NCBI RefSeq assembly: GCF_021233415.1
Contig: NZ_CP089466.1
Location: 1,798,001-1,862,000 of the forward strand
Reading direction: 5' to 3'
DNA: 64,000 nt
Source of the DNA: Halobacterium litoreum
GTDB taxonomy: Archaea > Halobacteriota > Halobacteria > Halobacteriales > Halobacteriaceae
The notes under the pieces were generated by a model. It ran no database searches and was not told the origin of the DNA. It worked only from the letters and a program-made list of their open reading frames with translations. Made by a program: the position numbers and the translations under genes. Numbering within the stretch: position 1 is the first letter of the stretch; every line of letters starts with the position of its first letter. Of this stretch, positions 34,202 to 42,769 are shown in pieces.

Positions 34202-35395
34202 ATGGAGACGACGCCGGCCTTCGAGGGGCTTCGGTGCGTGGACTGCGAGGAGACGTTCGACCCGGACGAGGCGACGCACCGGTGTCCGGACTGCGACGGC
34301 ATCCTCGACCCGACCTACGACTACGACGCACTCGACGTGACCCGTGAGACGTTCGAATCGCGGCGCTTCGACTCGATGTGGCGCTACGAGGAACTGCTCC
34401 CGTTCACCCGCGACTCGGCGGTGTCGATGAACGAGGGCGGGACGCCGCTCGTGGAGTGCCCGAAACTCGCTGACGAGATGGGCGTCGGCGAGGTGTACAT
34501 CAAAGACGAGGGCCGGAACCCGACGGGGACGTTCAAGGACCGCGGGCAGACCGTCGCGGTGACGGCGGCGGTCCAGCACGGCGCCGAGGAGGTGGCGCTG
34601 AACTCCGCCGGGAACGCGGGGCAGGCCGCCGCCGCGTACGCCGGCCGGGCGGACCTCCACTCCCACGTCTTCCTGCCGTCCCGCGCCGGGTTCACGAACA
34701 AGGCGATGGTGAACGTCCACGGCGGCGACATGAACATCGTCGAGGGCCGCATCGGGGACGCCGGCGCGGCGTACGCGGACGCGATGGACGAACACGACGA
34801 CTGGTACTCGGTGAAGACGTTCGTCACGCCGTACCGCCACGAGGGCAAGAAGACGATGCTGTACGAGACCGTCGAACAGTTGGACTGGGAGGTGCCCGAC
34901 GCGGTGGTCTACCCGACCGGCGGCGGCGTCGGCCTCGTCGGGATGCACAAGGCAGCCGAGGAGTTCCGCGACCTCGGTCTGACGGACGAACTGCCCGCGA
35001 TGTACGCCGCGCAGGCCGAGGGCTGTGCGCCGGTCGTGCGCGCCTTCGAGGAGGGCCGGGACGTCCACGAGCCGTGGGACGCGCCGGACACCATCTGTGG
35101 CGGCATCGAGATTCCGGACCCGGGCGCCAGCCCGATGATTCTGGACGCGCTCCGGGAGTCCGACGGCGGCGCCGTCGCCACGAGCGACGACGACATCCTC
35201 GAAGCGGCGGCCGTCGTCGCCAAACGCGAGGGCGTCGAGATGGGCGCGACCTGCGCGGCGGCCGCGTCGGGCGCGTGGGAGCTCTCCGAGCAGGGCGAGT
35301 TCGGCGAGGACGACACCGTCGTCCTCCTGAACACGGGGTCGGCGAACAAGGACGCCGACGTGATTCGCTCCCACCTGATGAGCAAGGGCATCTAG
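34202..35395 (+). CDS. thrC: Threonine synthase
   Basis: A 397-residue PLP enzyme. The N-terminal zinc ribbon has CxxC at 12/15 and 28/31. The PLP lysine is K112 in NPTGTFKDRG, and the phosphate-binding loop is GGGVG (YPTGGGVGLVG, about 240). The enzyme makes threonine from O-phosphohomoserine. The N-terminal ribbon is typical of the archaeal form. It is divergent from the flavoprotein gene and followed two bases after its stop by a tiny membrane gene. Confidence 0.93.
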   Translation: METTPAFEGLRCVDCEETFDPDEATHRCPDCDGILDPTYDYDALDVTRETFESRRFDSMWRYEELLPFTRDSAVSMNEGGTPLVECPKLADEMGVGEVYIKDEGRNPTGTFKDRGQTVAVTAAVQHGAEEVALNSAGNAGQAAAAYAGRADLHSHVFLPSRAGFTNKAMVNVHGGDMNIVEGRIGDAGAAYADAMDEHDDWYSVKTFVTPYRHEGKKTMLYETVEQLDWEVPDAVVYPTGGGVGLVGMHKAAEEFRDLGLTDELPAMYAAQAEGCAPVVRAFEEGRDVHEPWDAPDTICGGIEIPDPGASPMILDALRESDGGAVATSDDDILEAAAVVAKREGVEMGATCAAAASGAWELSEQGEFGEDDTVVLLNTGSANKDADVIRSHLMSKGI

Positions 35396-35396
35396 A

Positions 35397-35582
35397 GTGG
35401 TCGACCTCACGGACCCGCTCCCGTACACCGCGGTCGTCGCCGCGATAGCGCTCGCGGTGGCGACGGCGCTCGGCGTGGCACTCGGGGACGCCGTGACGAC
35501 TGCAGCGGGCCGAGCGGTCCCCATCGCGGTCGGCGTCGCCGTCGGTACGTACGCCGTCTCGCGGCGGAACCGTTCGGAGTAG
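35397..35582 (+). CDS. Tiny two-helix membrane protein
   Basis: A 61-residue protein from the GTG at 35397, one base after the thrC stop. Two hydrophobic segments (about 10-30 and 38-54) are separated by a short loop and followed by a basic tail (SRRNRSE). I do not recognise it. The very close spacing with thrC suggests co-transcription. Confidence 0.65.
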   Translation: MVDLTDPLPYTAVVAAIALAVATALGVALGDAVTTAAGRAVPIAVGVAVGTYAVSRRNRSE

Positions 35583-35596
35583 CGTCCGGCAAACCT

Positions 35597-35615
35597 AAGT
35601 TTTAGACGAGTCAAA
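35597..35615 (+). promoter_or_regulatory. TATA box overlapped by an imperfect inverted repeat (possible DtxR operator)
   Basis: The TATA-like aagtttta (35597-35604) is about 27 bases before the ATG at 35629. It overlaps ttagac-ga-gtcaaa (35602-35615), where five of six pairs match. A site on top of the TATA box suits a repressor such as the DtxR-type protein encoded right after it. Confidence 0.45.
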
Positions 35616-35628
35616 TCACGGCATCCAG

Positions 35629-36306
35629 ATGCTCTCCGACGTGATGGAGGACTACCTGAAGGCCATCTACGCGCTCCAGCGAGAGCACGGCCCGCCGGTC
35701 CGCACCTCCGCCATCGCCGACTACCTCGACGTGACGCCGCCGACGGTCACGAGCATGGTGGAGAAACTCGAGGACCGCGGTCTCGTCGAGCGCGAGAAGT
35801 ACAAGGGCGTGGAACTCACCGCCGAAGGCGAAACCGTCGCCATCGAGGTGCTTCGCCACCACCGCCTGCTCGAGGCCTTTCTCGCCGACCACCTCGACTA
35901 CGAGTGGGACGAAGTCCACGACGAGGCCGACGCCCTCGAACACCACATCTCCGAGGAGTTCGAGGCACGCCTCGCACAGAAACTCGGCGACCCCGCGGTC
36001 GACCCCCACGGCGACCCCATCCCCGGCGAGGACCTCGAACCGCCCGAGGAGACCGACACCGACGTCCTCGCGAACCACGCCGAGGGCGACCGCGTCGTCG
36101 TCGCGCGCGTCAGCGACCGCGACGAGGAGGAACTCCGGTACCTCGCGGACGCCGGCGTCGAACCCGGCACCGAGATGGAACTCGTCGAGCGCGCGCCCAT
36201 CGGCATGTTCGTCGTGCGCATCGACGACGAACTCGTCCATCTCCCCGAGCGCGTCGCCACGTCGCTGCGCGTGAAACCGACCGAGTCCGCCGTCGGAGAA
36301 GCGTGA
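35629..36306 (+). CDS. DtxR-family metal-dependent regulator (MntR/IdeR-like)
   Basis: A 225-residue protein. Residues 4-64 form the winged helix (TSAIADYLDVTPPTVTSMVEKLEDRGLV), followed by the dimerisation/metal domain (about 65-140, with HHRLLEAFLADHL, EVHDEADALEHHIS) that carries His/Glu ligands. A FeoA/SH3-like domain lies at about 150-220. Such regulators use Fe(II) or Mn(II) as corepressor. Its stop overlaps the GTG start of a GDT1-type transporter, so the pair is likely one regulated unit, perhaps for Mn. Confidence 0.88.
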   Translation: MLSDVMEDYLKAIYALQREHGPPVRTSAIADYLDVTPPTVTSMVEKLEDRGLVEREKYKGVELTAEGETVAIEVLRHHRLLEAFLADHLDYEWDEVHDEADALEHHISEEFEARLAQKLGDPAVDPHGDPIPGEDLEPPEETDTDVLANHAEGDRVVVARVSDRDEEELRYLADAGVEPGTEMELVERAPIGMFVVRIDDELVHLPERVATSLRVKPTESAVGEA

Positions 36307-37034
36307 GCACGTTCCTCGAAATCGCCGGCGTCGCGTTCGCCGCCCAACTCGCCGTGCTCCCCGGCGAGAAGGTCCAGTTCATCATCGCCGGCCTCAGCAC
36401 CGAGTACGACCCGAAAGTCGTGGTCGCCGCCGCCGGCAGCGCGTTCGCCATCTGGACCGCCGTCGAAATCGCCGTCGGCTCCGCGCTCAAGCGCGCGATT
36501 CCCGGCGTCTACCTCGACGTCGCCACCGCGGTGTTGTTCGTCGCGTTCGGCGTGCTGTTGTTGCGCTCGATGCCCGCCGCGGACGCCGACGGTCCGATGA
36601 CCAGCGACGGCGGCGTCCTCGCGCTCGACGGACGCTTCGGCGACTCCTCGTGGTTCGGCCGCCTCCCGAACTACCTCGGCGGCTTCGTCCCCATCTTCGC
36701 GATGATGTTCTTCGGTGAGTTCGGCGACAAGACCCAGATAATCACCATCGGGCTCGCCGCCGACTACGGCGCCACGCCCGCCATCTGGGTCGGCGAGATG
36801 GCCGCCATCATCCCCGTCAGCATCCTGAACGCGATGTTCTTCAGTCGGTTCGCCGGCGCGTTCGACGCGCGGCGCGCGCACCTCGGGTCGGCGGCGCTCT
36901 TTTTCTTCTTCGCGTTCGACACCGCGCTCTCGGTGGCGTTCGGTGTCTCCGTCTGGGAGGAACTCGTCGCGGCCGCGGCGTGGGCGCTCGAGGCCGCAAT
37001 CGGAGCGCTCGCGCACGCGACCGTTCTGCCGTGA
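36303..37034 (+). CDS. GDT1/TMEM165 (UPF0016) family cation transporter
   Basis: A 243-residue protein from the GTG at 36303. It has six or seven hydrophobic segments in two repeats. The family motif E-x-G-D-K-S/T is intact in the second repeat (GEFGDKTQII, about 141-150), but the first repeat reads LPGEKVQFII, missing the first Glu and the Thr. The family exports Mn2+ (bacterial MneA) or moves Mn2+/Ca2+ against H+. The overlap with a DtxR-type regulator supports a role in Mn export. Confidence 0.85.
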   Translation: MSTFLEIAGVAFAAQLAVLPGEKVQFIIAGLSTEYDPKVVVAAAGSAFAIWTAVEIAVGSALKRAIPGVYLDVATAVLFVAFGVLLLRSMPAADADGPMTSDGGVLALDGRFGDSSWFGRLPNYLGGFVPIFAMMFFGEFGDKTQIITIGLAADYGATPAIWVGEMAAIIPVSILNAMFFSRFAGAFDARRAHLGSAALFFFFAFDTALSVAFGVSVWEELVAAAAWALEAAIGALAHATVLP

Positions 37035-37071
37035 CCGGCGCGCTTTAGTCGGCGGCCTGCCGAATCCGGGT

Positions 37072-37704
37072 GTGTTCGACGCCGCCGTCTCCGCCGCCGC
37101 GGGCGTGGTTCTCGGCCTCTCGCTGGCCGCGCCGCCCGGGCCGATGAACGCCGTCATCGCCGAGGAGAGCGTCGCCCGCGGCTGGAAGTCCGGGTTCGCC
37201 GCCGGCCTCGGCGCGATGACGGCGGACGCGGTGTTCTTCGTGCTCGCGCTCGCGGGCGTCGTCGCGTTCATCGAGGACGCGCCGACGGTGCGCACCGCGA
37301 TGGTCGGCGTCGGCGGCGTGCTGATGTTGTACTACGCGTACGGCGCGATACAGGACGCCGGCTCGTTCTCCGACGCCGAGGCCGCCGACGGCAGGGGCTT
37401 CCGGAAGGCGTTCGCGCTCGCGCTCGCCAACCCCTATCAGGTGACGTGGTGGCTGACCGCCGGCGTCGGCCTGCTCAATCCGAGCGAGATTTCGGCGTTC
37501 GGCCTCGAACTGTCGGCGGCGAACGGCGGGCTCACGATTGCGGGGTTCTTCGCGGGCATCCTGCTGTGGATTACGAGTTTCCCGGCGGCGCTCCGGGCCG
37601 CCGGCGAGCGCGTGGACGCGCTCGGAAAAGGCGTCGCGTACGCCAGCGCGGTCGTGCTGGCGCTGTTCGGCGTGTCGTTCCTGCGGACGGCCGTCGGCCT
37701 CTAG
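37072..37704 (+). CDS. LysE family exporter
   Basis: A 210-residue protein from the GTG at 37072, 37 bases after the GDT1 gene. It has six hydrophobic segments and the family signature SLAAPPGPMNAVIAEESVARGWKSG (split over helix 1 and its loop), then ALALANPYQVTWW in the middle. The LysE/RhtB superfamily exports amino acids; some relatives export cations. Given the neighbouring metal genes, the substrate is open. The stop is interlocked with the HD gene (CTAG at 37701-37704). Confidence 0.85.
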   Translation: MFDAAVSAAAGVVLGLSLAAPPGPMNAVIAEESVARGWKSGFAAGLGAMTADAVFFVLALAGVVAFIEDAPTVRTAMVGVGGVLMLYYAYGAIQDAGSFSDAEAADGRGFRKAFALALANPYQVTWWLTAGVGLLNPSEISAFGLELSAANGGLTIAGFFAGILLWITSFPAALRAAGERVDALGKGVAYASAVVLALFGVSFLRTAVGL

Positions 37705-38375
37705 TCCCGCATCCCGGGGACTTCGCTCTCCAGCCACTCCTTGAGCCACCGCACGCGCTTGAGGCGTTCGTGGGCGATGGACTCGGCGGTGTGGCTCTCG
37801 ACGCGCGCCGCGGCGTCGGTGCTCCGGTCGAGCACGCGCCCGACCATCTCCGCCGCGTCGACGTGCGTGCGCGCCTCGTACCCCATCCGCAGGAGCATCA
37901 GCGCCGCGCCGTTCGCGCCCGCCTTGTCCAGCAGGTCGGCCTCGATGAGACACCGCGTCTCCAGCGAGAGGTCCGAGAGGTCGCCCTGGTAGGAGTGTTT
38001 CGCGGCGGCGCGAGACACCTGGTCGACGAACGACTCGGGGAAGTCGCCGTGGGTTTCGAGGTACTTCTCGGCGATGCGCGCGCCCTCCTCGGCGTGTTCC
38101 TCCTGGTCGGCTTCGAGTTTCGCGATGTCGTGGAATAGCGCCGCGACCCGGACCACGTCGACGTCGGCGCCCTCCTCGCGAGCGATGCGCTCGCCGAGGT
38201 CGACGACGTTCTGGATGTGGTTGAAGCGGTACTCCGCGGAGTGCCACGGGTACCACCGCATGCGGCCGCCGTCCTCCTCGTTCTCGACGCTGGCTTCGAG
38301 GTAGTCACGGACGAAAGCGGCCATCTCCTCGAACTCCGAGTCGGAGACCGGCGATTCCTTTATCTCGACGCCCAC
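37701..38375 (-). CDS. HD-domain phosphohydrolase
   Basis: A 224-residue protein. The HD motif is seen as ALFHDIAKLE (about 79-88), with an upstream His (RFNHIQNVVDLG) and later His (AAKHSYQG) and Asp (LLDKAG), giving the metal site H...HD...D. This resembles the YedJ/YpgQ-type HD proteins acting on nucleotides or phosphate esters. The GTG read from 38375 was chosen; a start near VSDSEFEEM is also possible. It is divergent from alaX. Confidence 0.8.
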   Translation of the reverse strand: MGVEIKESPVSDSEFEEMAAFVRDYLEASVENEEDGGRMRWYPWHSAEYRFNHIQNVVDLGERIAREEGADVDVVRVAALFHDIAKLEADQEEHAEEGARIAEKYLETHGDFPESFVDQVSRAAAKHSYQGDLSDLSLETRCLIEADLLDKAGANGAALMLLRMGYEARTHVDAAEMVGRVLDRSTDAAARVESHTAESIAHERLKRVRWLKEWLESEVPGMRD

Positions 38376-38462
38376 CGTCTCACCTCCGTTGCGTGGCGTA
38401 GTACGTCTATCATTGCCTAGACGAAGGTTAGTTTCGCTCTTAGGCCTTTTGCAGACCACGTG

Positions 38463-38470
38463 GTTAATAC
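38463..38470 (+). promoter_or_regulatory. TATA-like box of alaX
   Basis: gttaatac is centred 27 bases before the GTG at 38493. It supports that start over an upstream in-frame GTG at 38460, which would lie inside the promoter. Confidence 0.5.
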
Positions 38471-38492
38471 GGCTGGCCGCCACGTCCCGGGT

Positions 38493-39206
38493 GTGACCGA
38501 CGCGCGCTACCTCGACGACAGCGGCGTGACGACCTTCGACGCGACGGTAGAACGCGTCGCGGGCGACCGCGTCGTCCTCGACGGGACTCACTTCTACCCC
38601 GAGGGCGGCGGCCAACCCAGCGACACGGGCGTTCTGCGCGCCGACGGCGACGAGTGGCGCGTCACCGACGTCCAGAAGCGGGACACAATCTACCACGAGG
38701 TCGCGGGCGACCCGCCGGCGGCCGGGACCGAAGTCGTAGGCGAACTGGACGCCGACCGGCGGCGCGCTCACAGCCGCTACCACACCGCCCAACACCTGCT
38801 GTCGGCGGTCCTGCTCGACGAGTTCGACGCGCCGACGACGGGGAACCAGTTGTACGCGGACCGCGCGCGCCTCGACTGCGAGCACGAGCGCTTCGACGAC
38901 GCCGACCTCGACGCGATAGAGCGAGCGGTGAACGGCCTCGTGGACGCCGACCACGCGGTCGAGTGGTACACGCTCGACCGGGAGACGGCGGAGGCCGAAC
39001 TCGACCCGGAACGCACGCGACTCGACCTGCTCCCGGACTCGATTACGGAGGTCCGCATCGTCGATATCGGCGGCGGCGACGTCGACCGCACGGCGTGTGC
39101 CGGCACGCACGTCTCGAACACGGGCGAGGTCGGCTTGTTCTCGATTACGGGACGCGAGACGGCGGGAGCAGGCGAAGAGCGCGTGCGCTTCGAACTCGAC
39201 GAGTGA
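38493..39206 (+). CDS. alaX: Alanyl-tRNA editing protein AlaX
   Basis: A 237-residue protein of the AlaX-M size class. FYPEGGGQPSDTG is the glycine-rich motif of the editing domain, and the zinc ligands are in RYHTAQHLLSA (HxxxH) and CAGTHVSNTGEVG (Cys, His). It removes serine or glycine wrongly attached to tRNA-Ala. The start at 38493 was selected because of the TATA spacing. Confidence 0.9.
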   Translation: MTDARYLDDSGVTTFDATVERVAGDRVVLDGTHFYPEGGGQPSDTGVLRADGDEWRVTDVQKRDTIYHEVAGDPPAAGTEVVGELDADRRRAHSRYHTAQHLLSAVLLDEFDAPTTGNQLYADRARLDCEHERFDDADLDAIERAVNGLVDADHAVEWYTLDRETAEAELDPERTRLDLLPDSITEVRIVDIGGGDVDRTACAGTHVSNTGEVGLFSITGRETAGAGEERVRFELDE

Positions 39207-39233
39207 GCCGCGAGACGGGGAACGAAGTGAGCG

Positions 39234-39893
39234 TTACGCGCCGCCGTGTTCCTCGTAGGGCTGGACGACGACGAAGCCCTCGCCCTCGAAGTTCATCTGG
39301 AAGCGCTCGCCGGACTCCTGACCAACCATGTCCGAGAGGCTGCGGTTCACTTGCACGTCCGGCGACGTACCGCTCCACGCCACGGTCGCGCTCGGGTCGG
39401 TGGCGACCGGCGGTTCGACGACGAGCGGGTCGCCGTGGGTCGTAATCGCGACGTACCCCGGCCCCTCGATGTAGACGTTCGTGAAGCCGCCGGCGAACGA
39501 CCCGGCGAGGCTGTCGATGGTCCGAATCTCGTAGGCGAGGTCGTCCTCGAACGCGAGCACGTCCTCGCCGTTGACGGTGATGGCGTCGCCGGCGCCGAGT
39601 TCGAGGACTTGAATCTTCTTCCCGCGGTCGGCGAGGTAGACGTGGCCCTCCCCTTCGACGGCCATCACGGGCGTCCCCTCGCCGGTGGCGGCCTCCTTCA
39701 GGAACCCGCGGATGCCGCCTTCCGCCGACGACTTCCCCGTGAACGAGAGGTCGCCGGTGTGGGCTATCATCGACCCGGCTTTCGCCATCAGCGAGCCCTC
39801 GACGGCGACGTCGAGGGTGTAACTGTTCTCTAGTTGGAACGGTGCGTCGCTCTCTGTCGGCGCGTTGGCCGTCTTGAACTGCTCGACGTTCAT
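39234..39893 (-). CDS. AIM24 family protein
   Basis: A 219-residue protein from the ATG read from 39893 (a GTG five codons earlier is in frame). The beta-rich sequence with SLMAKAGSMIAHTGDLSF, GGIRGFLKEAATGEGTPVM and EGPGYVAITTHGDPLVV is typical of the AIM24/TRAP-like superfamily (double-stranded beta helix). Its biochemical role is unknown; a mitochondrial homologue affects inner membrane structure. It is a soluble protein. Confidence 0.85.
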   Translation of the reverse strand: MNVEQFKTANAPTESDAPFQLENSYTLDVAVEGSLMAKAGSMIAHTGDLSFTGKSSAEGGIRGFLKEAATGEGTPVMAVEGEGHVYLADRGKKIQVLELGAGDAITVNGEDVLAFEDDLAYEIRTIDSLAGSFAGGFTNVYIEGPGYVAITTHGDPLVVEPPVATDPSATVAWSGTSPDVQVNRSLSDMVGQESGERFQMNFEGEGFVVVQPYEEHGGA

Positions 39894-39951
39894 GGTAGTG
39901 GAGGCCACTCAGGGCGACTCCATCGGGTAATCGGGGCGACGCGAGAAGAAC

Positions 39952-40257
39952 TTACTGCCCGTATTCAGCGACTGCGGATTCGCACTCGCGCATCGCGTCG
40001 AATCGCTCCTCGTCCGGGTCGTCGATGGCGACCGACTCGACGACCTGCCAGCCGTCGTCGTACACCAGTCCCTTCACCCAGCCGTCGGTGCCGAGAATCA
40101 GTTGTTCGGTGACGACGACCGGTTCCTGCGTGTCCGCCTCGACGGCCTCCTCGCGGTTCACGGGCACGACCAGTTCGAAGGCGTCGGCGTGGTTGAGCCC
40201 CGTGACCTCCCGCTCGCGGAGCGGCCGGTCCGGGAGCGAGTCCAGTGTCCCGTCCAT
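39952..40257 (-). CDS. Conserved haloarchaeal hypothetical protein
   Basis: A 101-residue acidic protein from the ATG read from 40257. It has a compact pattern of REREVTGLNHADAFELVVPV, QEPVVVTEQLILGTDGWVKG and VYDDGWQVVESVAI, suggesting a small beta-rich fold. No family is recognised with confidence. It is probably co-directional with AIM24, 58 bases upstream of its start. Confidence 0.65.
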   Translation of the reverse strand: MDGTLDSLPDRPLREREVTGLNHADAFELVVPVNREEAVEADTQEPVVVTEQLILGTDGWVKGLVYDDGWQVVESVAIDDPDEERFDAMRECESAVAEYGQ

Positions 40258-40340
40258 ACCGCCGCGAGGCGGCCGCGACGGTTATGTGGTTCGTTCCCCG
40301 CCGTGTGCGTTTTATTCACTCCGCGATAATCCACACAAAG

Positions 40341-40348
40341 CATATATA
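40341..40348 (+). promoter_or_regulatory. Strong TATA box of the small zinc-finger gene
   Basis: catatata lies centred about 30 bases before the ATG at 40375. It is one of the best TATA boxes in the window and implies a leaderless, possibly abundant transcript. Confidence 0.6.
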
Positions 40349-40374
40349 CAGGTCCGTCGTTGCGTCGAAACGAC

Positions 40375-40530
40375 ATGGTAGAATGCAAGAACTGCGGGTC
40401 GTTCGTGACTCAGGACTACGCACGCGTCTTCACACCTCCGGGCGTCGAGCGCCCGCGCGTCTGCCCCGAGTGCCCCGACATGGTGCGGGACGGCGGCGAC
40501 GTACGCGAGGCTCGCGCCACGCGGTCGTAA
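40375..40530 (+). CDS. Small zinc-finger protein (DUF7563-like)
   Basis: A 51-residue protein. Two CxxC pairs (CKNC at 4-7 and CPEC at about 29-32) form a predicted zinc ribbon, with TQDYARVFTPPG between them and a charged tail. Haloarchaea have many such microproteins, and some act in stress or regulation; its role here is unknown. The strong TATA box just upstream supports that it is expressed. Confidence 0.75.
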   Translation: MVECKNCGSFVTQDYARVFTPPGVERPRVCPECPDMVRDGGDVREARATRS

Positions 40531-40557
40531 CGTCCGACGAACCGCGCGAACGCCACG

Positions 40558-40752
40558 CTACAGGCGCGTGACGTTCGTCGCTCGCGGTCCCTTGTCCGCG
40601 TCCTCGATGTCGAACTCCACCTCCTGACCCTCCTCTAAGTCTGGGCCGCCGACGTCTTCCATGTGGAAGAACACGTCCTCGTCCGCGTCGTCGGTCTCGA
40701 TGAAGCCGTAACCCTTCTGCTCGTTGAAGAAGTCGACCGTACCGGTTGCCAT
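40558..40752 (-). CDS. cspA: Cold-shock domain protein CspA
   Basis: A 64-residue protein. The RNA-binding motifs are GTVDFFNEQKGYGFIET (RNP1-like KGYGFI) and DVFFHMEDV (RNP2-like). It is acidic apart from the RNA-binding face, as usual in halophiles. It binds single-stranded RNA and DNA and relieves secondary structure. It ends 27 bases from the convergent zinc-finger gene. Confidence 0.93.
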   Translation of the reverse strand: MATGTVDFFNEQKGYGFIETDDADEDVFFHMEDVGGPDLEEGQEVEFDIEDADKGPRATNVTRL

Positions 40753-40786
40753 AATCGGGAACTCCGTGTGAACACTCACCACGGAC

Positions 40787-42652
40787 CTACTTAGTCTCTC
40801 TGCCGACCACGCCGACGTCCCGAATCTCGAATCTCGCACCGCCGCCCTCGCTCTCCGCGAGCGACACGTCCCAGCCGTGGGCGTCCACGATTTCCGCCAC
40901 GATGGCGAGCCCGAATCCGGTGCCGTCCTCGCTGGTCGTGTACCCGCGCTCGAACACCTCGCCGCGCTCGGCCTCGGGGACGCCGGGACCGTCGTCGGCG
41001 ACGAAGAACCCCTCACCGCCATCGAGGAGGCCGACGGACACCGCCACGTCGTCGCCGCCGTGTTCCACGGCGTTCCGGAACAAGTTCTCGAACACCTGCT
41101 GGAGTCGGTCGGCGTCCGCTCGAACCGTCGCGTCCTCCACGTCGAGTGTCGCGTCCGCCGTCGGCGCACGCCCCCAGCACCGGCTCGCCACCTCGGCTAT
41201 CGACAGCGTGTCGGGCGCCGTCACCAGTTGTCCCTGCCGGGCGAGTGTCAACGTGTCCGTGATGAGCGTCGACATCCGGTCGAGCGCGCTCGACAACTCG
41301 TCGAGGTGCGGGTCGTCGTACCGCTCCCGAACCAGCTCCAATCGGCCCTCGGCCACGCTCAGCGGCGACCGCAGGTCGTGGGAGACGATGGTCGCGAACT
41401 CCTCCAGTCGGTCGTTCTGTCGCTCCAGGGCCTCCGTTCGCTGCCGGAGTTCGCGCTCGCGCTCCAAGCGCGTCAACGCCTCCCGTGCGTGTCCCACCAG
41501 CAACTCCGTCAACTCGCGGTCCGCCTCGTCGAACGCGCCCGTCGCCCGCGACACCGCCTGAAACGTCCCCAGTTCGTCCATCGGCACGGTCAACACCGAC
41601 CGATACTCGGGATCCGCCGGCGTCACCTCGTGGCCCGAGAGGTCGTCGACCACGATGGTCTCCTGTCGGTGGTACGACCGCGTCGCCAGCGTGTCCTCGT
41701 CCAGGGGCGTCTCCTCGTAGTACCCCTCCGTGTCCAAATCCAGCGTCCACGCCGTCTGCACGAGCGCGTCGTCGGCCACCACGTCGACCGCCACGAGGTC
41801 GAAATCCAGGATTCCCTCGGCCGCCTCCAGCAACACGTCGTACACCTCGTCTTCCGTCTCCGCCGCCTCCAAATCCGTCGCCGCCTCGTGGAGCGCCGCC
41901 AGCGCTCGCCCGCGCTCCTTGCGCTCCGTGACGTCCCGCACCGTACACACCAACTCGCCGCGCTCGGTCGTCGACACCGTGTGGTCCTCCACGAACGTCG
42001 ACCCGTCCGCGCGCACCCCCGTCGACGACCCGTGCCAGCCGCCCTCCTCCTCGGCCGTCGACAGAATCTCCTCGCGCGCGAACGACAGTTCGTCCTCCGG
42101 GTAGAGCGCCGACCAGTGCATCCCCAGCATCTTCTCGCTGTCGTACCCGTAGAGGTCCGCGTACGCCTCGTTCACGTACGTGAACTCCCCGTCCTCGTCG
42201 AGGATGCTGATGCCCTCCTGGGCCGCCTCGATGGCGTCCAGTTGGCGCTCGCGTTGACTCTTCGCCGCCGCCGTGTCCGCGTAGTTCAACACCCGATTCG
42301 CCAGTATCGTGTACTGGTCGGTCCCGCCCTCCTTCTGGAGATAGTCGGTCGCTCCCGCCGAAATCGCGTCGCTCGCGACCTCCTCGCTGCCGCGGCCCGT
42401 GAAGAGGATGAACGGCAACGCCGGATACTCCTCGCGCACCGCCTCCAAGAACTCGATGCCGTCCATCCCCGGCATCTCGAAGTCCGAGACGACACAGTCG
42501 ACGCGCTCCTCGCCCAACCGCTCCAAGCCCTCGCTCGCCCGGGACGCCGTGAGTACCTCGATGCGCTCGTCCGCTTCTTCGAGGAACTCCGCCGTCAACT
42601 CCGCGAACCCCGGTTCGTCGTCGACGTGGAGCACCCGAATCGACTCGTCCAT
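40787..42652 (-). CDS. Hybrid sensor: response regulator-PAS-GAF-histidine kinase
   Basis: A 621-residue soluble protein. An N-terminal receiver domain (about 5-120) carries the phospho-acceptor D57 (VVSDFEMPGMDG). A PAS domain (about 130-245) and a GAF domain (about 250-395, typical of bacterio-opsin activator-like proteins) follow. The kinase core has the H box SHDLRSPL, N box NLFRNAVEHGGDD, and G boxes DDGPGV and GTGFGLAIV. No transmembrane helix is seen, so it senses an internal signal. No separate output regulator is next to it, which is common in haloarchaea. The kinase domain is intact. Confidence 0.92.
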   Translation of the reverse strand: MDESIRVLHVDDEPGFAELTAEFLEEADERIEVLTASRASEGLERLGEERVDCVVSDFEMPGMDGIEFLEAVREEYPALPFILFTGRGSEEVASDAISAGATDYLQKEGGTDQYTILANRVLNYADTAAAKSQRERQLDAIEAAQEGISILDEDGEFTYVNEAYADLYGYDSEKMLGMHWSALYPEDELSFAREEILSTAEEEGGWHGSSTGVRADGSTFVEDHTVSTTERGELVCTVRDVTERKERGRALAALHEAATDLEAAETEDEVYDVLLEAAEGILDFDLVAVDVVADDALVQTAWTLDLDTEGYYEETPLDEDTLATRSYHRQETIVVDDLSGHEVTPADPEYRSVLTVPMDELGTFQAVSRATGAFDEADRELTELLVGHAREALTRLERERELRQRTEALERQNDRLEEFATIVSHDLRSPLSVAEGRLELVRERYDDPHLDELSSALDRMSTLITDTLTLARQGQLVTAPDTLSIAEVASRCWGRAPTADATLDVEDATVRADADRLQQVFENLFRNAVEHGGDDVAVSVGLLDGGEGFFVADDGPGVPEAERGEVFERGYTTSEDGTGFGLAIVAEIVDAHGWDVSLAESEGGGARFEIRDVGVVGRETK

Positions 42653-42769
42653 GCCCCCGGATTATGCTCCTGCCTTAACAGTGTTGACGTTACACACGCG
42701 ACAGGCGACAGCACACCGACCCGGCCCACCCCCACTCACTTGCCAATCGAACGCGAATACTCAGCCACG

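Noticed and set aside
34112-35614. Continuation of the flavoprotein frame upstream of its ATG, antisense to thrC
   Set aside because: The FAD-binding loop that should be near the N terminus starts right after the ATG read from 34111, and the upstream part is antisense to a solid threonine synthase gene.
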